From positions 3,079-9,641 of the forward strand of contig VBKX01000059.1 of assembly GCA_005879435.1 (NCBI GenBank): a stretch of 6,563 nt of DNA. The letters are read 5' to 3'. The notes under the pieces are model-generated. The model was not told where the DNA came from and ran no database searches. It saw nothing but the letters and a program-made list of their open reading frames with translations. The DNA comes from Deltaproteobacteria bacterium (GTDB taxonomy: Bacteria; Desulfobacterota; Binatia; UBA9968). Made by a program: the position numbers and the translations under genes. Positions 5,745-6,563 of this stretch are shown here, piece after piece; position 1 is the stretch's first letter; each line of letters begins with the position of its first letter.

Positions 5745-6563
5745 ATGCGATTATTTCTGAAACTGTTCTTTCTGCTGTTCTTTGTACTTCCCCTCGCCCT
5801 TGCCGGATTGCTTTACCTCGCCGTCGATACCGAACCGAGCATTAATCGCGCCGCCGAAATTACGCCTTCGAACATCGAAAGGGCCAAGCGCATTCTCGAT
5901 CAGAATGACCCACGCAAGTTAAAACCGGGCGCGCGCCGCACCATCTCCGTCAGTCAAAATGATCTCGACCTCGCCGCCAATTACCTGGCGCGCCAATACG
6001 CCGCGGGAGGTGCTCGGGTGCGCCTGCAACGGGGCAGCTTGAATATCGGAGCTAGCCTCAAGCCACCGATGGTTCAGTTGCCGATTTACATAAACCTCGA
6101 CGCTGTGCTGGCGGAAGATGGTGCGTTGCCGCGGATTGCGTCGTTGCGCATCGGCAAAATCTCCATACCACCGTGGCTCGCGTACTGGATGATCCCCCGA
6201 CTTTTTGCTTTGACATTCAACGACGCGGATATTCGTTCTTTTCAGAATGTCATCAAGAAGGTGACGATCCAGGATAGACGGATCGCGTTGACCTATGAAT
6301 GGCAAGCCGACCTGCCGAATAAATTGCGCACGGCCTTGCTGCCGGCGCAAGAGCGGGCGCGCCTGCGGGCTTATCAAGAACGCCTGGCTTCGATAAGCCA
6401 TTCGCTGAAGTCGAAGGATGTTTCACTGCCCGAGCTACTCGCGCCTCTCTTTATGCTCGCCGCGGACCGTTCGAACGATGGCGATGCCGTTGCAGAAAAC
6501 CGCGCCGCGATATTTCTGCTCACCCTCTACGTCAATGGACAAAGCTTGGAGACGATTTTACCC
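5745..6563 (+). CDS. Membrane-anchored conserved protein of unknown function, 3' end cut by window edge
   Basis: 273 codons are readable, and the frame is still open at the right edge. The start ATG at 5745 has AGGA six bases upstream. Residues 3-26 form one strongly hydrophobic segment preceded by Arg, most likely an uncleaved inner-membrane anchor with the rest in the periplasm. Visible landmarks are LDQNDPRKLKPG (51-62), ISVSQNDLDLAANYLAR (67-83), a beta-rich middle with regularly spaced LR/IG strands (90-185), an LTYEW strand (182-186), an arginine-rich helix LPAQERARLRAYQERL (199-214), VSLPELLAPLFMLA (226-239) and GDAVAENRAAIFLLTLYVNG (246-265). I recall proteins with this layout as a conserved uncharacterised family in Proteobacteria, with a further C-terminal domain that would lie beyond the edge. 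I assign no function. It is divergent from the glycosyltransferases, so an envelope role is possible but unproven. Confidence 0.82.
   Translation, partial: MRLFLKLFFLLFFVLPLALAGLLYLAVDTEPSINRAAEITPSNIERAKRILDQNDPRKLKPGARRTISVSQNDLDLAANYLARQYAAGGARVRLQRGSLNIGASLKPPMVQLPIYINLDAVLAEDGALPRIASLRIGKISIPPWLAYWMIPRLFALTFNDADIRSFQNVIKKVTIQDRRIALTYEWQADLPNKLRTALLPAQERARLRAYQERLASISHSLKSKDVSLPELLAPLFMLAADRSNDGDAVAENRAAIFLLTLYVNGQSLETILP

Noticed and set aside
5919..6401. Minus-strand open frame of 160 codons
   Set aside because: It is antisense to the membrane-anchored protein gene, has no domain, and has the composition of a shadow frame.

Overview
The window shows five protein-coding loci of a moderately GC-rich Gram-negative bacterium. 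Gram-negative is inferred from an ADP-heptose/LPS-type glycosyltransferase (GT9) next to an ArnT-like lipid-linked sugar transferase (GT39/83), both typical of cell-envelope glycan assembly. The gene mix (dipeptide-type binding protein, FrsA-like hydrolase, GT9 with a VKLAEQGST-type N-terminus) is the sort seen in uncultured deltaproteobacteria-like lineages. That placement is an impression from family recall, not a computed result. I see no tRNA, rRNA, CRISPR array, transposase or phage gene.

Layout. Bases 1-1583 (minus) hold a secreted solute-binding protein of a peptide/nickel-type ABC transporter, cut by the left edge within its last residues. A 169-base divergent spacer follows. It carries a good minus-strand promoter (-35 TTGACA, -10 TAAGAT) and a short degenerate 9-base-period repeat. 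Bases 1753-2847 (plus) encode a complete 364-residue alpha/beta hydrolase of the FrsA / 2,6-dihydropseudooxynicotine hydrolase type with an intact Ser-Asp-His triad. It converges, across a 72-base spacer, on a minus-strand glycosyltransferase block at 2920-5573.

The glycosyltransferase block is the most unusual part. The GT9 protein is split by an apparent one-base frameshift near 4970-4992: its N-terminal half lies in 4902-5573, and its C-terminal half in another frame downstream. That second frame runs without a stop straight into a 488-residue multi-membrane GT39/ArnT-like protein. The result is either a GT9-GT39 fusion or two genes whose boundary has been lost. The GT39 part also seems to lack about 20 residues between two membrane segments. 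Whether this is decay, assembly error or a real bifunctional enzyme cannot be settled from the sequence alone.

A second divergent spacer (5574-5744) contains an imperfect GC-rich palindrome resembling dispersed intergenic repeats, followed by overlapping inverted repeats. It leads to a plus-strand gene at 5745, cut by the right edge, for a membrane-anchored protein of a conserved but uncharacterised type.

Functionally, the left half looks like uptake plus hydrolysis of a small organic compound, and the right half like envelope glycan assembly. I do not see a clearly new multi-gene system. The points worth following are the broken/fused glycosyltransferases, their altered catalytic motifs and the intergenic repeats.
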